Shown: positions 26,246 through 36,333, counted from the first letter of the stretch. The stretch is 64,000 nt of DNA from Gracilimonas tropica DSM 19535 (GCF_000375425.1 NZ_AQXG01000009.1:163-64162); one strand, 5' to 3'. Translations and numbers: made by a program. The notes: generated from the sequence alone by a model not told the origin.

Positions 26246-28321
26246 ATGAACAAAATAACTGTTTTTATACTCACTCTTTTTACTCTGTCAATACAAGCTC
26301 AAGCCCAACAAATCGACACTCTCGAGGCCGATCTCGGCGAAGTTGTGGTAACCGGCTTTGAAGGTAATCGAAGCGTCATGGAAACACCCGGTGCCATCAC
26401 CAATATCGAGGCAGAGCGGGTTTCTGGTTTTGACGAAACTTCCATTTTGTATGGATTGAATACCGTGCCCGGAGTTAGAATAGAACAGCGCGCCCCGGGA
26501 AGTTACCGTGTGGCCATTCGCGGAAGTTCGCTTCGTGCTCCTTTTGGCGTTCGGAATGTGAAGATTTATTGGAATGATATTCCCTTTACCGAGCCATCAG
26601 GAAGTACGCCGCTAAATTTGCTGGATGTCATTAATATGCAGGAGGTGGAAGTAATTCGGGGGCCCGCCGGAAGCATTTATGGAGCCGGAAATGGTGGAGC
26701 GCTTTTGCTCGAAAGCCGACACTCAAACCAAAATGAAGTGGGTGCAGGGACCATGTTTGGCTCGTACGGACTTCAGCGGTACACTGCCTTTGCCGAACAG
26801 CAACTTAGCAATGGCAATTTCCGATTCAATTACTCAAATCAGCATCAGGATGGTTATCGGGACCAATCCTTTTTTGATCGACAAACCGCTGAGCTCACCG
26901 GCCGGTTTCAGCTCAACGACAAGCAGTTGATCAAAACCAGTTTTTTGTATTCGAACCTCAATTATGGAACACCCGGCGGACTCACACTGGAGCAGTATCA
27001 GAATGATCCCAGTCAGGCGCGACCCGGAAATGCTTTTGTGCTAAGCAGTGAAGAAGCCAACGCCAGCATTTATCAGGAAACGTTTCTCGCGGGTATTACC
27101 CACGATGTGGATATCACGGAAGCCATTTCCAACGAAACGACTTTGTATGGAACTTTCAGTGCGTTTGAAAATCCGTTTAATCTGGATTACAAGAAAGACA
27201 GCCGGAAGTCGGGCGGGGGACGTACTCGCTTTTATTACGACACGTATTTCGGGGATGTGCGAACCCGATTTACCATCGGAGGCGAATATCAAGCCGCTAA
27301 CTATGCGGCCCGAAATTTTGAAAATGATTTTGGGGAAGCCGGCACTCTTAATTTTGATGATGAGATCAAGATCCAGTCTTCGCTGCTGTTTTTGAATACG
27401 GAAATTGATCTGCCCAGAGAATTTTACCTCACCGCCGGACTCAGCTACAACCGCCTGACTTATGATTTGAACCGGCTTGTTACAAATCTTGAAGATGATA
27501 CAACGGGAGTAGCCACTAAGTCCTTCAACCCGGAAATCATTCCAAGAGTGGGTTTGGTGAAGAAGTTCTCGCCGGCGCTTTCTCTGCACGGTAGCATCAG
27601 CTATGGATTTTCACCTCCTACGATCGAGGAATTCCGTACTAACGAAGGCAGCATTGCGCTGAATCTGGAAGCAGAACAGGGGACAAATTTTGAAGTGGGT
27701 GCACGAGGTACATTTCGTGATCTCCGTTTTTCGTATGATCTCACCACCTTTTATTTCAAGCTGGATGAAACCATTGTACAGCAGCCTTCCGGACGAAATA
27801 CCACCGTTGTTTTTGAAAACACCGGCGCTACCGATCAGTACGGAATTGAGCTGGCTACCAACTGGATGATCATTCAAAACCCCACCGAATTCCTCCAAAA
27901 CCTGGATTGGCGTTTTTCCTACACCTACCACAATTTTTCCTTCGTGAACTACCGAAAAGATGGTGAGAATTTTTCCGGAAACGAGTTGACGGGTGTTGCT
28001 CCGCATACGGTTGTGACAACCCTGAGGGCAGAAACACAACCGGGCTTCTACGCCAATTTATCTTATAATTTCACCGATGAAATTCCCCTGAATGATGCCA
28101 ACACAGTGTATTCAAATTCCTATAATCTTGTCCAAAGCAGGATCGGTTTCAGAAAAGTACTATTCGAAAACGTAAATCTCGATGCTTACTTCGGAATCGA
28201 TAACCTGCTGGATGAAAGATACAGCCTCGGTAATGACCTGAATGCATTTGGAGATCGTTTTTACCAACCGGCCGCTCCGCGTAACTGGTTTGGTGGGTTG
28301 AAAGTGAGTGTTGAGCTTTGA
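26246..28321 (+). CDS. TonB-dependent outer-membrane receptor (FecA-like)
   Basis: This is a 691-residue receptor. ATG 26246 is the start, giving the signal peptide MNKITVFILTLFTLSIQAQA. A TonB box (LGEVVVTGF) and a plug domain (about residues 35-150, with IRGSSLRAPFGVRNV and VEVIRGPAGSIYGAGNGG) follow, then a ~540-residue beta-barrel. No N-terminal CarboxypepD-like or signalling domain is present, so it is a plain importer, closest in style to siderophore or ferric-citrate receptors. The ligand is unknown. A TACTTTG box lies 5 nt before the ATG and may be part of the promoter. Confidence 0.93.
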   Translation: MNKITVFILTLFTLSIQAQAQQIDTLEADLGEVVVTGFEGNRSVMETPGAITNIEAERVSGFDETSILYGLNTVPGVRIEQRAPGSYRVAIRGSSLRAPFGVRNVKIYWNDIPFTEPSGSTPLNLLDVINMQEVEVIRGPAGSIYGAGNGGALLLESRHSNQNEVGAGTMFGSYGLQRYTAFAEQQLSNGNFRFNYSNQHQDGYRDQSFFDRQTAELTGRFQLNDKQLIKTSFLYSNLNYGTPGGLTLEQYQNDPSQARPGNAFVLSSEEANASIYQETFLAGITHDVDITEAISNETTLYGTFSAFENPFNLDYKKDSRKSGGGRTRFYYDTYFGDVRTRFTIGGEYQAANYAARNFENDFGEAGTLNFDDEIKIQSSLLFLNTEIDLPREFYLTAGLSYNRLTYDLNRLVTNLEDDTTGVATKSFNPEIIPRVGLVKKFSPALSLHGSISYGFSPPTIEEFRTNEGSIALNLEAEQGTNFEVGARGTFRDLRFSYDLTTFYFKLDETIVQQPSGRNTTVVFENTGATDQYGIELATNWMIIQNPTEFLQNLDWRFSYTYHNFSFVNYRKDGENFSGNELTGVAPHTVVTTLRAETQPGFYANLSYNFTDEIPLNDANTVYSNSYNLVQSRIGFRKVLFENVNLDAYFGIDNLLDERYSLGNDLNAFGDRFYQPAAPRNWFGGLKVSVEL

Positions 28322-28464
28322 CTGATTGGGCCCGGTGGTCCCTGGAGGCGTTCTTTTTAGCCAGGAAAAGTCTCCCTTTGAAGGGAGATAAATCAGTCAG
28401 CAGTTCCTGAATGATTTTGTGGGATGTTGGTGCGAAGGCTTCGTTGATTAATACGATATCAATT

Positions 28465-28516
28465 GGAAGCTGGAGCTTCCCGGACAGCATTCCCAAGCCG
28501 GAGCTTGGGAACGAGG
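28465..28516 (+). repeat. REP-like two-hairpin element, copy 3
   Basis: Two palindromes: GGAAGC-TGGA-GCTTCC (28465-28480) and TTCCCAAGC-CGGA-GCTTGGGAA (28490-28511), followed by CGAGG. The linker ending GCA-TTCC and the tail GGAACGAGG match copies 1 and 2, but both stems carry different, internally compensated bases. It lies between the convergent TonB receptor and barrel-protein genes. Confidence 0.8.
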
Positions 28517-28522
28517 ACTAAA

Positions 28523-29050
28523 TTAATCCCTGAACCTCCCCAGGTGAATAGAGAACATCAGTCCTGAATAGTTATATTCTTTACTGAAAGTCCCAATTCC
28601 GGTTATTCCTACCCCCAAAAATTTAAAAACCCGGTACTGAACACTTGCTTGTACAGGAACAGCTAATGCCAAGGAAGTTGAAGAATCCGAAGCACCACAA
28701 CCAAAAATACATAAGTTACTGCCACTGATGGAAGTTAATCCTGCCCCAAGGCTCATAGATCCAAAAAATCGTGAATCTAATGGCGTTAATACTTGCCCAT
28801 AAAGTATTCCTATATCAAAATAGTTTGAGCCGATGATACTGCCCGTAAAAGCAGACCTAAATGAGAAAAGGTGCTGATCGTATTGAATTTGAAACCCTAA
28901 AAAACCGGAAGCAGCATTTTCAATATCCTGAGTAAAACCCGGGCCTATTCCAGTTTGCATCCAGGAGGTCATTATTGAAGTCGAATCCTGTGCCCGAACG
29001 GTTGAAAGTCCAAAGGCCATGAATAGAAATATCAGGATAATTTTTTTCAT
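28523..29050 (-). CDS. Putative small outer-membrane beta-barrel protein
   Basis: This 175-residue protein starts at ATG 29050. The signal peptide is MKKIILIFLFMAFGLSTVRA, cleaved before QDSTS. The mature part is glycine- and aromatic-rich with alternating strands (FLGFQIQYDQHLFSFR, FFGSMSLGAGLTSI, VQASVQYRVFKFLGVGITG) and ends in IHLGRFRD. A small barrel of 8 strands would fit the length. There is one unusual stretch, NLCIFGCG, with two cysteines that could form a disulfide. I recognise no family. Confidence 0.65.
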   Translation of the reverse strand: MKKIILIFLFMAFGLSTVRAQDSTSIMTSWMQTGIGPGFTQDIENAASGFLGFQIQYDQHLFSFRSAFTGSIIGSNYFDIGILYGQVLTPLDSRFFGSMSLGAGLTSISGSNLCIFGCGASDSSTSLALAVPVQASVQYRVFKFLGVGITGIGTFSKEYNYSGLMFSIHLGRFRD

Positions 29051-29246
29051 TAGATGTAATTTGGTATCCGTCAAAGTCTTGATTTCATGTGTGATAGTCA
29101 ATTAAATCTAAACTTTCGTGCTAACATGAAACTGATAAATAGTTCCAGTCAGGTATAGAAAAAGTCTCGTTTCCAATCCGGAGCGAGTACTACAAATATT
29201 ACGAGTATTTTTTTGCTCTAATCTCATATCATTCACAATTCAATAT

Positions 29247-32200
29247 TCAAAATTTCCTCGCCAGCACCACGGTTTCCTTAAACGTCTTGTTCTTCCCGTT
29301 GGCACTGTTGTAAGCCTCAAAAAGCACGATGTAAATTCCCACCCGATTCTTTCGATTGTTATCGGTCAAACCATCCCAAATGAGAGAACCTTCAAACCCG
29401 GCTTGTTTGCCGTCGGCAAGCTCGCGCACTTCACGTCCATAGCGATCAAAAATGCGAACGTGCAGCAGATAATCAGGCTCCTCCAGTTTGTAGTTGATGA
29501 ATAAATTATCGTCAAAACCGTCATCATCCGGGGAGAAGGGATTGGGCGAAAAAGAGATGCCGGTGTCTTCCGGTCCGATGCCTGAGCTTTGGAAGATTGA
29601 ATTCTGCTCACCAGGTGTTCCACCATTTACACGTGTACTTGAGCTCCAGTTTGAAGCGTCGTTGCTGGGACCATTCGGATCAATGCGCTCCAGTGCTATT
29701 CCATCGGTATCATGAAGATTGGGATTTTGCCAGCTTTCATCAAAAAAGACGGAATCGATGGTAGTACCGGTGCTGTCGGCAACGAAAATGGCATCATCGG
29801 AGTTAGCCAGGCTGAGGTTGGAGCGATCCGCGCGAATGTAAAAGCGGTCGTCTTCTTTCGTCATTTCAAAATAAGTTGCCAATCGACTTTCGGAAAATGT
29901 GGCAGCCTGATCTTCGGCATAGATCAATGCGTATTTCCCAGCAGGAATCCATTTGAATTGAGATGAAACAGGTTGTATGTCCCGAATGTCCTGATTTTCA
30001 TCCGGCTCATCGTGCAGGTAAAATCCTTCCAGAGAAATAGCATATTCCGAGCCATTGTAGAGCTCAATGTATTCGGTTTGATCCGGGAGATTGTCATCCG
30101 AGTTTGCCAGTGGATTGTACAGGATCTCGTTAATCACAACCTTGCCGGGAGCCAAAGGCTGAGACACTTCTACGTGCAGATTTTCAGATGTATTTCCACG
30201 AAAATCCTGCACGTTGTCAAAAGAAAGCTGTAACGGTTCTCCGGTTTGGAAAGTATCTTCTCCCAGGACTAATACATTGCCCTTTGTTTCGTCATACCCG
30301 GTGATTGCAACAGGCTCATCATTTACCAAAACTCCGGTATTCTCAATCGTTATAAATTCCGAAAACGCCACAAGAATCTTTCCATCCGGCCGAAGTTTAG
30401 CAAAGATCACCTCAGGAGGCGTTTCGTCAGGTTGAAAAACCGAACTTTTATTGCCGGCAGAGTTGCCTGATGCGGCCGTACTCGTGGCCCAGTTGCTGCC
30501 ATCGTTAGAGGGTGATTCCGGGTCTTTCCGCTCCAGCGATCTTCCCGGTTCATTGCCACCCCACGTCTCATTATAAAACAAACTGTCAATGATGACACCT
30601 TCCGGATTTTTGATCACAACGGCATCTTCATCATCATTTAGCGAAGGAAAACCGGGCAGGTAAACAGTTCCTGAATTGAGTTGAACGCTTGAAGGTTGCT
30701 TGACCTGCAGGGTGTTTGATTCACTTTCTGGGTTCAGGTCGGTAAATATGACAAAGGCTCCTCCCCGAATTTGAGTACCTGTGGGAATTTCGGTTGAACC
30801 GGTGGCATCAGAGAATGTCCAGCCGGAAAGATCGAAATTATGTTCCGTGCGGTTATACAATTCAACAAATTCCTCGGAACTTGCCGATGCCCGGCGGTAT
30901 AGAATCTCATTGATTACGATACTTTTGGGTTGAGCCTCAGAAAGCAATATATATTCAAAAGAAGCCTTCGCTGACTTCATCAAATTCCCAAAAATATCCT
31001 GCTGATCTTGAATAGTAACGGTATAGGTGGTGCCATCTGAAAGTGTTTCACCCAAAACCAGGTACAGATGATCTCCTGAGTATCTTGCAATTTCTGAAAT
31101 GTTGATAGTCGGAGAAATAGTATAGGAATTCAAGGCGTAAGCCAGGGTAGAATCGATTCGTTCGCTAAAATTGATGCGAATAGAATCAGCAGAAATGGGA
31201 GCCGCGCTAAGGATTTTCGGTGGATCTTCATCAGGCACAACCTGATTCTGCAGGCCGGGTGTGGCGCCAGTTGAAACCGGTGAATCGGCCCAGTTTTCTT
31301 TGTACAATGAGGATGCGTTTGGATTGAGTCGTTCAAGAGAAACTCCTTCTCCACCCCAATCGGAGGAATAGGATAGCGAGTCAATGATCACGCTATCGGC
31401 GTTGCTGATTACAATGGCATCGGTGGAATTATTCAACGATGGAAACCGGCTGCCCATCACAATAGTATTTCGCATTGGGAAGAGTTCGGTTAAGGAACTA
31501 TCCGGGGCAAGAACGACATAAGAACCGGTGGCCAGTTCATACGTTGTATCTGAAATCATTCTTCGGTTGCCGGTATTATCGTTAAGCATCCATTCCTTCA
31601 GGTCAAAGTTTCGATCCGTATGATTAAACAACTCTACAAACTCAGTGAGTTCATCCTCAGGATCATATAAAAACTCGTTAATGACGACATCCCCGGTTTG
31701 AGCTTCGCTTAAGTCAATGAGGAAGATTTCTTCTTCAATATAATCGGCTACATTTCCAAAAATGTCTGTTTGATTGGCGATAGTGAGCAGTAAAGAAGAA
31801 CCGTTTTCCTCCCGGGGCAGTTTTCGGGGGAAATTCAAAATCACGGTATCCGGGGCAAAAAAGTCGATGCTTAAGATGTCAGGTACACTTCCCTCAAAAT
31901 TGAGTGGAATAATAAAAAAGTAATTCTCAGGATCTGTAGCTTGATCATGTTTAATGCGCTCATCAAAAATGATCCGTAAAGTGCTGTCGTTAAAAACGGT
32001 CAGATCCTTTAGTGCGGGCGGACGTTCGTCCATCGGGATTTGGTTGGGTTGACCGGGAGTAGCCAGATATTGAGAAGGGGAATTGCCCCAATTTTCTTGA
32101 TAAGTACCCGATATTTCTATCGTTCTGCGCTCCAGTGAAATTTCTTCTCCTCCCCAACTGGTTTGATAGGAAAGAGAATCGATAAGTGTACTGTCTGCTC

Positions 32201-35200
32201 TGCGAATTACAATATCATCCGGGGTGGTGCTGTTCAAATTGGCAAATCGGCTGCCCATATCCACAAGATCTGTTTCCGGAAAAAGAGAAGCGACCGAGCT
32301 ATCGGGAGCGATGATCATTCGGGCATCAGGTAAAAGGGGAAGCTCCTGATCTGAAATGATCCTTGGATTTCCGGAACCGTCGTTGTAGGTCCATCCTTGT
32401 AAGTTTACAGCATTTTCAGTGGCATTATAGAGTTCAATGAAATCCGAAAAACCCTCAGCAGGATCATACATAAATTCAGTTATGAATACTTCTCCAGAGT
32501 CAGCTTTAGCATATTCTATCACAAAGAAAGTTTGTCTGATCTCATCCGAATGATTATCGAAGATATCGGATTGGCCTGTAATAGAAAGCTCGTAAACGGT
32601 ACCCGATGCGAGGCTGGGAAGCTTCGTTTCAAACTGTAAAAGTATGGTATCAGGAGCCGATAAAATAACTGATTGCAGGGTCGGGATTTGATCAAGGTTA
32701 TCTGCGGAAAGTGCGAAATTGGAAATATCCTCGGCCGGTTCTTGTTGAAGTCGTTCCGAGAAAATAAGCAGGAGTTGATCATCCGCTGTTTGTTCTAAGA
32801 TAAAAAGGGAAGGCGGCGTAGTATCGGCTTCAATTGCATTAGCAGTGCCGGGAGTGGCCAATCTTTCGGAAGGAGTGTTTCCCCAGTTTTCCTTAAAAGC
32901 AGATGTGTAATCCACACTTCTGCGCTCCAGTGAGATCTCATCTCCGCCCCATTCGGAAGTATAAGTAAGGGAGTCTATTAAGGCTCCGTACTGATTTCGG
33001 ATAGCGATTGCATCGGTGCCATTATTCAAGGCCGGGAATCGACTTCCCATGACGATCAGGTTCACTTCCGGAAATAGATCAACCAACGCACTGTCGGGCG
33101 CCAGTATCACAAACTCACCACGCGGAAGTACAAAATTGGAAACGCTGACAGGTTCCTGATTGCCTGTATTATCATTGAGCGACCAGTCTTTCAGATTAAA
33201 GGAGCTGTCGGATTTATTGTATAACTCCACAAACTCAGAAAAACCGGTAGCAGGATCATACATAAATTCATTAATTGCTACCTGATTCTTTTCCGCTGTG
33301 AAGATCATATAGTAATTAAAGTCAACGGAGGAACTGGTCGTATTCCCAAAAATATCAGTGAGGTTTTCAGCTTCCAGTGTCCAATTTCCGTCATATTCTT
33401 CCAATGCTACATTCAGCTGTAACAGAATTGTATCGGCGGCAACTTGTGTGGAAGAAACGATGGATGGAAGAGGAGGAGCAGTTGCTTCGGGTTCGGGATT
33501 TTGACTCAGGCTGTAATTGGCAGGTATTTCTGCTGTATTCGTCTCCAGGCGTTCAGAAAGTATCAGTAAAAGAGATTGTTCATCCTGCACAATTAAATCC
33601 AGAATTTCAGGCGGTTTTTCATCGGGAGAAATTTTATTGGTTGAGCCGGGTGTTCCGAAGCTGGGATCAGGACTGTCTCCCCAGTTCTCTTTGAATGTTG
33701 CAGGAGCGGCTGCATCCCGCCGTTCCAGGGCTATATCAACTCCGTCCCAATCTGAATCGTAGGAAAGTGAATCGATCAGACTTCCGTTTTCATTATACAC
33801 CCGGATCTGGTCGCTGCTGTTATTGAGAGCCGGAAGGGATGCTTGCATGTAATAAGCAGGTCCATAAAAAGAAGAGAGGATTGATGTATCAGCAGAAATA
33901 ACAACAAAGCTGTCGGGAAACACCGTGAAGTCAGAATCCGAAATTAAAGTGAGGGAGTTTTCATCCCCAACCTGCCAATCCTTCAGGTTCAGATACCGGG
34001 AAGAAACATTTCGAAGTTCCACATATTCTTCGGTACCAGCAGGCGGATCTTTCAGAAACTCATTGATCACAATATCGCCGGACTGATAATCATCGTAGAT
34101 AAAAAGTGTCCCGGAACTTTCTGAAGGAAGGCTCCATCCCGTAGCACTTTCAATGTTGGAAACCGAGATCTCAACCAAACCGGATGGTAAAGTATCTGAA
34201 AAAGTAAGCAAAATTTGATCACTTTCAGGTTGAGATATAACTGTGGAGGCATCAATCGGCTCATTATTCATAGTAAAATCGGAGGTGTTTACGGTTGAGA
34301 AATTGATGCTCTCGGTGAAGGTTAGCAATGCCCTGTTATCCTGAGCAGAGGCTACAGAAAGCAACTTGAACGGATTGGTAAAACTGAAATTGATCTCAGA
34401 ATCAGTCTCGATCCAATTTCCATAGGCATCACTAATGTCATTTACCGTCAAAGTGTAGTCATTGTTGGGGAGGTCGGTTTCATAGTTGAGGCGTGCCGTG
34501 AGATTTGAATCTACAAGCTGAATTTGTTGAGGCGCACCCCATCCTCCGGAAAGTGAAAAGTCAGTGGTGCTAACAGTCGATGCATCTGTGGGAAAGTTAA
34601 AATTGACCTCCACCATTTGATTGGAATACGGGATAACCTCATTGACCTTGAAAATATTTATGTGAATGTCATCAAAATAGAAGCGATCACTCCTGGTAGA
34701 AGTATAATGCGTTACCAAACCAAAGTAAGCGGAAGAATGGTGGGTGTTATCCTGAATGCTTCCCTGAGATTCAAAATCCCGGGTTACCGAATTGAAAATA
34801 AAGACCTCCCAGTTTCCGGAGCTATCGCGAACGGCTTTTACGGTTATTTCAACGGGATCATTGGATACAGTTCCATCTGGACCATCAATTATTTTTGTGG
34901 AACTGCTCCCATCTTGCCTGAAAAGGGAAATTTCATCAGAGCTGTCCCCGATGCGTATAAAGTATCCGTTAAGGTCGGCCTGAAGGTTGGCTTGATCTGA
35001 GACCAGGTAAATATCAGTGTAGTTTGATGAGGAAGGATTGAAATCCATGCGAACAAAAAACTCCCACGTGCCATAAGCGGCTGTAGAAGATGTTCGTAAT
35101 TGGGTGCTGCTGTTACTTTGGTCAGTATCATTCAGCCGAAGGAGGTTGTTTCCGGAATCATCAAACACCGTAAACTCTCCAGTATCACCCGTCCAGGTGG

Positions 35201-35300
35201 GATTGGAAGTGAAATTCCCATCCTCAAAATCCTCGCTTAGCGTTTGGCCAAAAAGAAATCCCGGAAACCCGATAAAAAAAAGAAATAAAAGTGTTTTCAT
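29247..35300 (-). CDS. Giant secreted lamin-tail-domain protein with type IX-like C-terminal domain
   Basis: This is a 2017-residue protein from ATG 35300; the signal peptide MKTLLFLFFIGFPGFLFG supports this start over an earlier open frame. A lectin/LamG-like N-terminal domain (about 20-220) comes first. Then six lamin-tail domains begin near residues 407, 673, 935, 1202, 1457 and 1717, each opening with V-I-N-E-F/I-L-Y-D-P and closing with an LERR...NWG pattern. They alternate with SbsA-like Ig domains (for example RINFSERI). The last ~95 residues (SPNPFSPDDDG onwards) form a FlgD-like/gliding C-terminal domain that would direct outer-membrane export. It is likely a surface adhesin or nuclease-scaffold; no catalytic domain is visible. 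Confidence 0.85.
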   Translation of the reverse strand: MKTLLFLFFIGFPGFLFGQTLSEDFEDGNFTSNPTWTGDTGEFTVFDDSGNNLLRLNDTDQSNSSTQLRTSSTAAYGTWEFFVRMDFNPSSSNYTDIYLVSDQANLQADLNGYFIRIGDSSDEISLFRQDGSSSTKIIDGPDGTVSNDPVEITVKAVRDSSGNWEVFIFNSVTRDFESQGSIQDNTHHSSAYFGLVTHYTSTRSDRFYFDDIHINIFKVNEVIPYSNQMVEVNFNFPTDASTVSTTDFSLSGGWGAPQQIQLVDSNLTARLNYETDLPNNDYTLTVNDISDAYGNWIETDSEINFSFTNPFKLLSVASAQDNRALLTFTESINFSTVNTSDFTMNNEPIDASTVISQPESDQILLTFSDTLPSGLVEISVSNIESATGWSLPSESSGTLFIYDDYQSGDIVINEFLKDPPAGTEEYVELRNVSSRYLNLKDWQVGDENSLTLISDSDFTVFPDSFVVISADTSILSSFYGPAYYMQASLPALNNSSDQIRVYNENGSLIDSLSYDSDWDGVDIALERRDAAAPATFKENWGDSPDPSFGTPGSTNKISPDEKPPEILDLIVQDEQSLLLILSERLETNTAEIPANYSLSQNPEPEATAPPLPSIVSSTQVAADTILLQLNVALEEYDGNWTLEAENLTDIFGNTTSSSVDFNYYMIFTAEKNQVAINEFMYDPATGFSEFVELYNKSDSSFNLKDWSLNDNTGNQEPVSVSNFVLPRGEFVILAPDSALVDLFPEVNLIVMGSRFPALNNGTDAIAIRNQYGALIDSLTYTSEWGGDEISLERRSVDYTSAFKENWGNTPSERLATPGTANAIEADTTPPSLFILEQTADDQLLLIFSERLQQEPAEDISNFALSADNLDQIPTLQSVILSAPDTILLQFETKLPSLASGTVYELSITGQSDIFDNHSDEIRQTFFVIEYAKADSGEVFITEFMYDPAEGFSDFIELYNATENAVNLQGWTYNDGSGNPRIISDQELPLLPDARMIIAPDSSVASLFPETDLVDMGSRFANLNSTTPDDIVIRRADSTLIDSLSYQTSWGGEEISLERRTIEISGTYQENWGNSPSQYLATPGQPNQIPMDERPPALKDLTVFNDSTLRIIFDERIKHDQATDPENYFFIIPLNFEGSVPDILSIDFFAPDTVILNFPRKLPREENGSSLLLTIANQTDIFGNVADYIEEEIFLIDLSEAQTGDVVINEFLYDPEDELTEFVELFNHTDRNFDLKEWMLNDNTGNRRMISDTTYELATGSYVVLAPDSSLTELFPMRNTIVMGSRFPSLNNSTDAIVISNADSVIIDSLSYSSDWGGEGVSLERLNPNASSLYKENWADSPVSTGATPGLQNQVVPDEDPPKILSAAPISADSIRINFSERIDSTLAYALNSYTISPTINISEIARYSGDHLYLVLGETLSDGTTYTVTIQDQQDIFGNLMKSAKASFEYILLSEAQPKSIVINEILYRRASASSEEFVELYNRTEHNFDLSGWTFSDATGSTEIPTGTQIRGGAFVIFTDLNPESESNTLQVKQPSSVQLNSGTVYLPGFPSLNDDEDAVVIKNPEGVIIDSLFYNETWGGNEPGRSLERKDPESPSNDGSNWATSTAASGNSAGNKSSVFQPDETPPEVIFAKLRPDGKILVAFSEFITIENTGVLVNDEPVAITGYDETKGNVLVLGEDTFQTGEPLQLSFDNVQDFRGNTSENLHVEVSQPLAPGKVVINEILYNPLANSDDNLPDQTEYIELYNGSEYAISLEGFYLHDEPDENQDIRDIQPVSSQFKWIPAGKYALIYAEDQAATFSESRLATYFEMTKEDDRFYIRADRSNLSLANSDDAIFVADSTGTTIDSVFFDESWQNPNLHDTDGIALERIDPNGPSNDASNWSSSTRVNGGTPGEQNSIFQSSGIGPEDTGISFSPNPFSPDDDGFDDNLFINYKLEEPDYLLHVRIFDRYGREVRELADGKQAGFEGSLIWDGLTDNNRKNRVGIYIVLFEAYNSANGKNKTFKETVVLARKF

Positions 35301-35550
35301 GCCCCCGACACTTTCTGTACTATTATAAAAGTTAAAATGAATGAAACTATTGTGAAAGGCAAAAAAATAGGGTAAAAGGCTTTCCACCTCTTACCCCTGG
35401 AAGGACATGGGGCCAAGTGGCCCCAGGCAATGTTTGTGTTCTCTTTGTTAGCTGTTTAGTTAGAGCGATGAGAAGCGAACTCCTTACAGATTTTTTGTAT
35501 TTTTTTTAAAGTATTTTTTAGCGAATCTAAGTCTATAATTTAAAGTATTT
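35301..35550. other. Spacer with GGGGCCA hairpin
   Basis: This 250-nt divergent spacer holds one clear palindrome, TGGGGCCA-AG-TGGCCCCA (35408-35425), flanked by CCTGG/CCAGG. The right half is AT-rich (poly-T and poly-A near 35490-35520) and could hold the promoter of the 35551 gene. No further gene is visible. Confidence 0.55.
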
Positions 35551-35931
35551 ATGATGAGGGCCTTACCATTTACGATTGAAGATCTTAACGGCGGATTCAT
35601 GAAAGTTGAAGGAATTCTGCGCGTGGAAGGGGAAAATTTGATCTTTGAATTTCAAAAGAAAGATGCGGTAGTTGAAGCATATCAATCGGAATTGAGGACG
35701 GTAGAAATTTCCCTTTCGAAATTGGATATGCTGGAGTATAGAAAAGGGTGGTTTAGCGGAAAACTGGTTTTGCATGGGAAAACGGCCCGGTCATTTGGCG
35801 AACTTCCCGGCAAGGATCTCACCGAGCGTGTACTCAAAGTTAAAAGAAAAGACCGGGACCTTGCCACAAGCATCTCATCTAATCTGAACCTGAAACTCTC
35901 AGAGCAAAAATTAAAGGAATTGGAAGATTAG
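35551..35931 (+). CDS. Hypothetical protein, tandem paralogue A (PH-like?)
   Basis: This 126-residue soluble protein has a run of short beta strands (VEGILRVEGENLIFEFQKK, RTVEISLSKLDMLEYRKGW, GKLVLHGK) and a C-terminal helix with KVKRKDRDLATSI. The next gene, 3 nt downstream, is its paralogue. Both share the RKGWFSGKLVLH/KKGFPFTGGKLIL core and the K-[VI]-KR-[KR]-DRD motif. The strand-rich core with a C-terminal helix is reminiscent of a pleckstrin-homology-like fold, but that is inference. No family is recognised. Confidence 0.7.
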   Translation: MMRALPFTIEDLNGGFMKVEGILRVEGENLIFEFQKKDAVVEAYQSELRTVEISLSKLDMLEYRKGWFSGKLVLHGKTARSFGELPGKDLTERVLKVKRKDRDLATSISSNLNLKLSEQKLKELED

Positions 35932-35934
35932 CCT

Positions 35935-36327
35935 ATGAGTATTCCCTACAACTATTCAATGTATGAAGCCTCAGATGCAGAAGTTAAGGTTAAGGAAGTG
36001 AAAGGTGTGGTCAGTGTGGTAGACCGTGAGATCCTCTTCGAATATAAAGTGTATGATGTGTATGGAAGTGCGTTGAGTAACCTCTCTAAATTTTCCATTG
36101 ATGTGAATCAGATCAAAAGTATTCAGTTCAAAAAGGGCTTTCCGTTCACCGGTGGGAAGTTGATCCTTGAAGCTAATCAATGGGCTTTTTTTGAACCGCT
36201 GCCGGGAAGCGAGCAAGGTAAGATCACCCTGAAAATAAAACGCCGCGATCGCGATGCCGCCATCCGGTTTTCCACGAAATTGAATCTATATCAGTCCCAA
36301 AAACGCCTGGATGATATGGAAGAATAA
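35935..36327 (+). CDS. Hypothetical protein, tandem paralogue B (PH-like?)
   Basis: This 130-residue protein is the second member of the pair. It retains the strand pattern (VKGVVSVVDREILFEYKV, IKSIQFKKGFPFTGGKLILEA) and the LKIKRRDRDAAIRF helix of paralogue A, and ends in RLDDMEE, matching KLKELED. The 3-nt spacing implies translational coupling, so the two probably form a heterodimer or duplicate a dimer. No signal peptide is present. A 7-bp hairpin, CGACTCT-CC-AGAGTCG, follows at 36334-36349. Confidence 0.7.
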   Translation: MSIPYNYSMYEASDAEVKVKEVKGVVSVVDREILFEYKVYDVYGSALSNLSKFSIDVNQIKSIQFKKGFPFTGGKLILEANQWAFFEPLPGSEQGKITLKIKRRDRDAAIRFSTKLNLYQSQKRLDDMEE

Positions 36328-36333
36328 GTAAAG

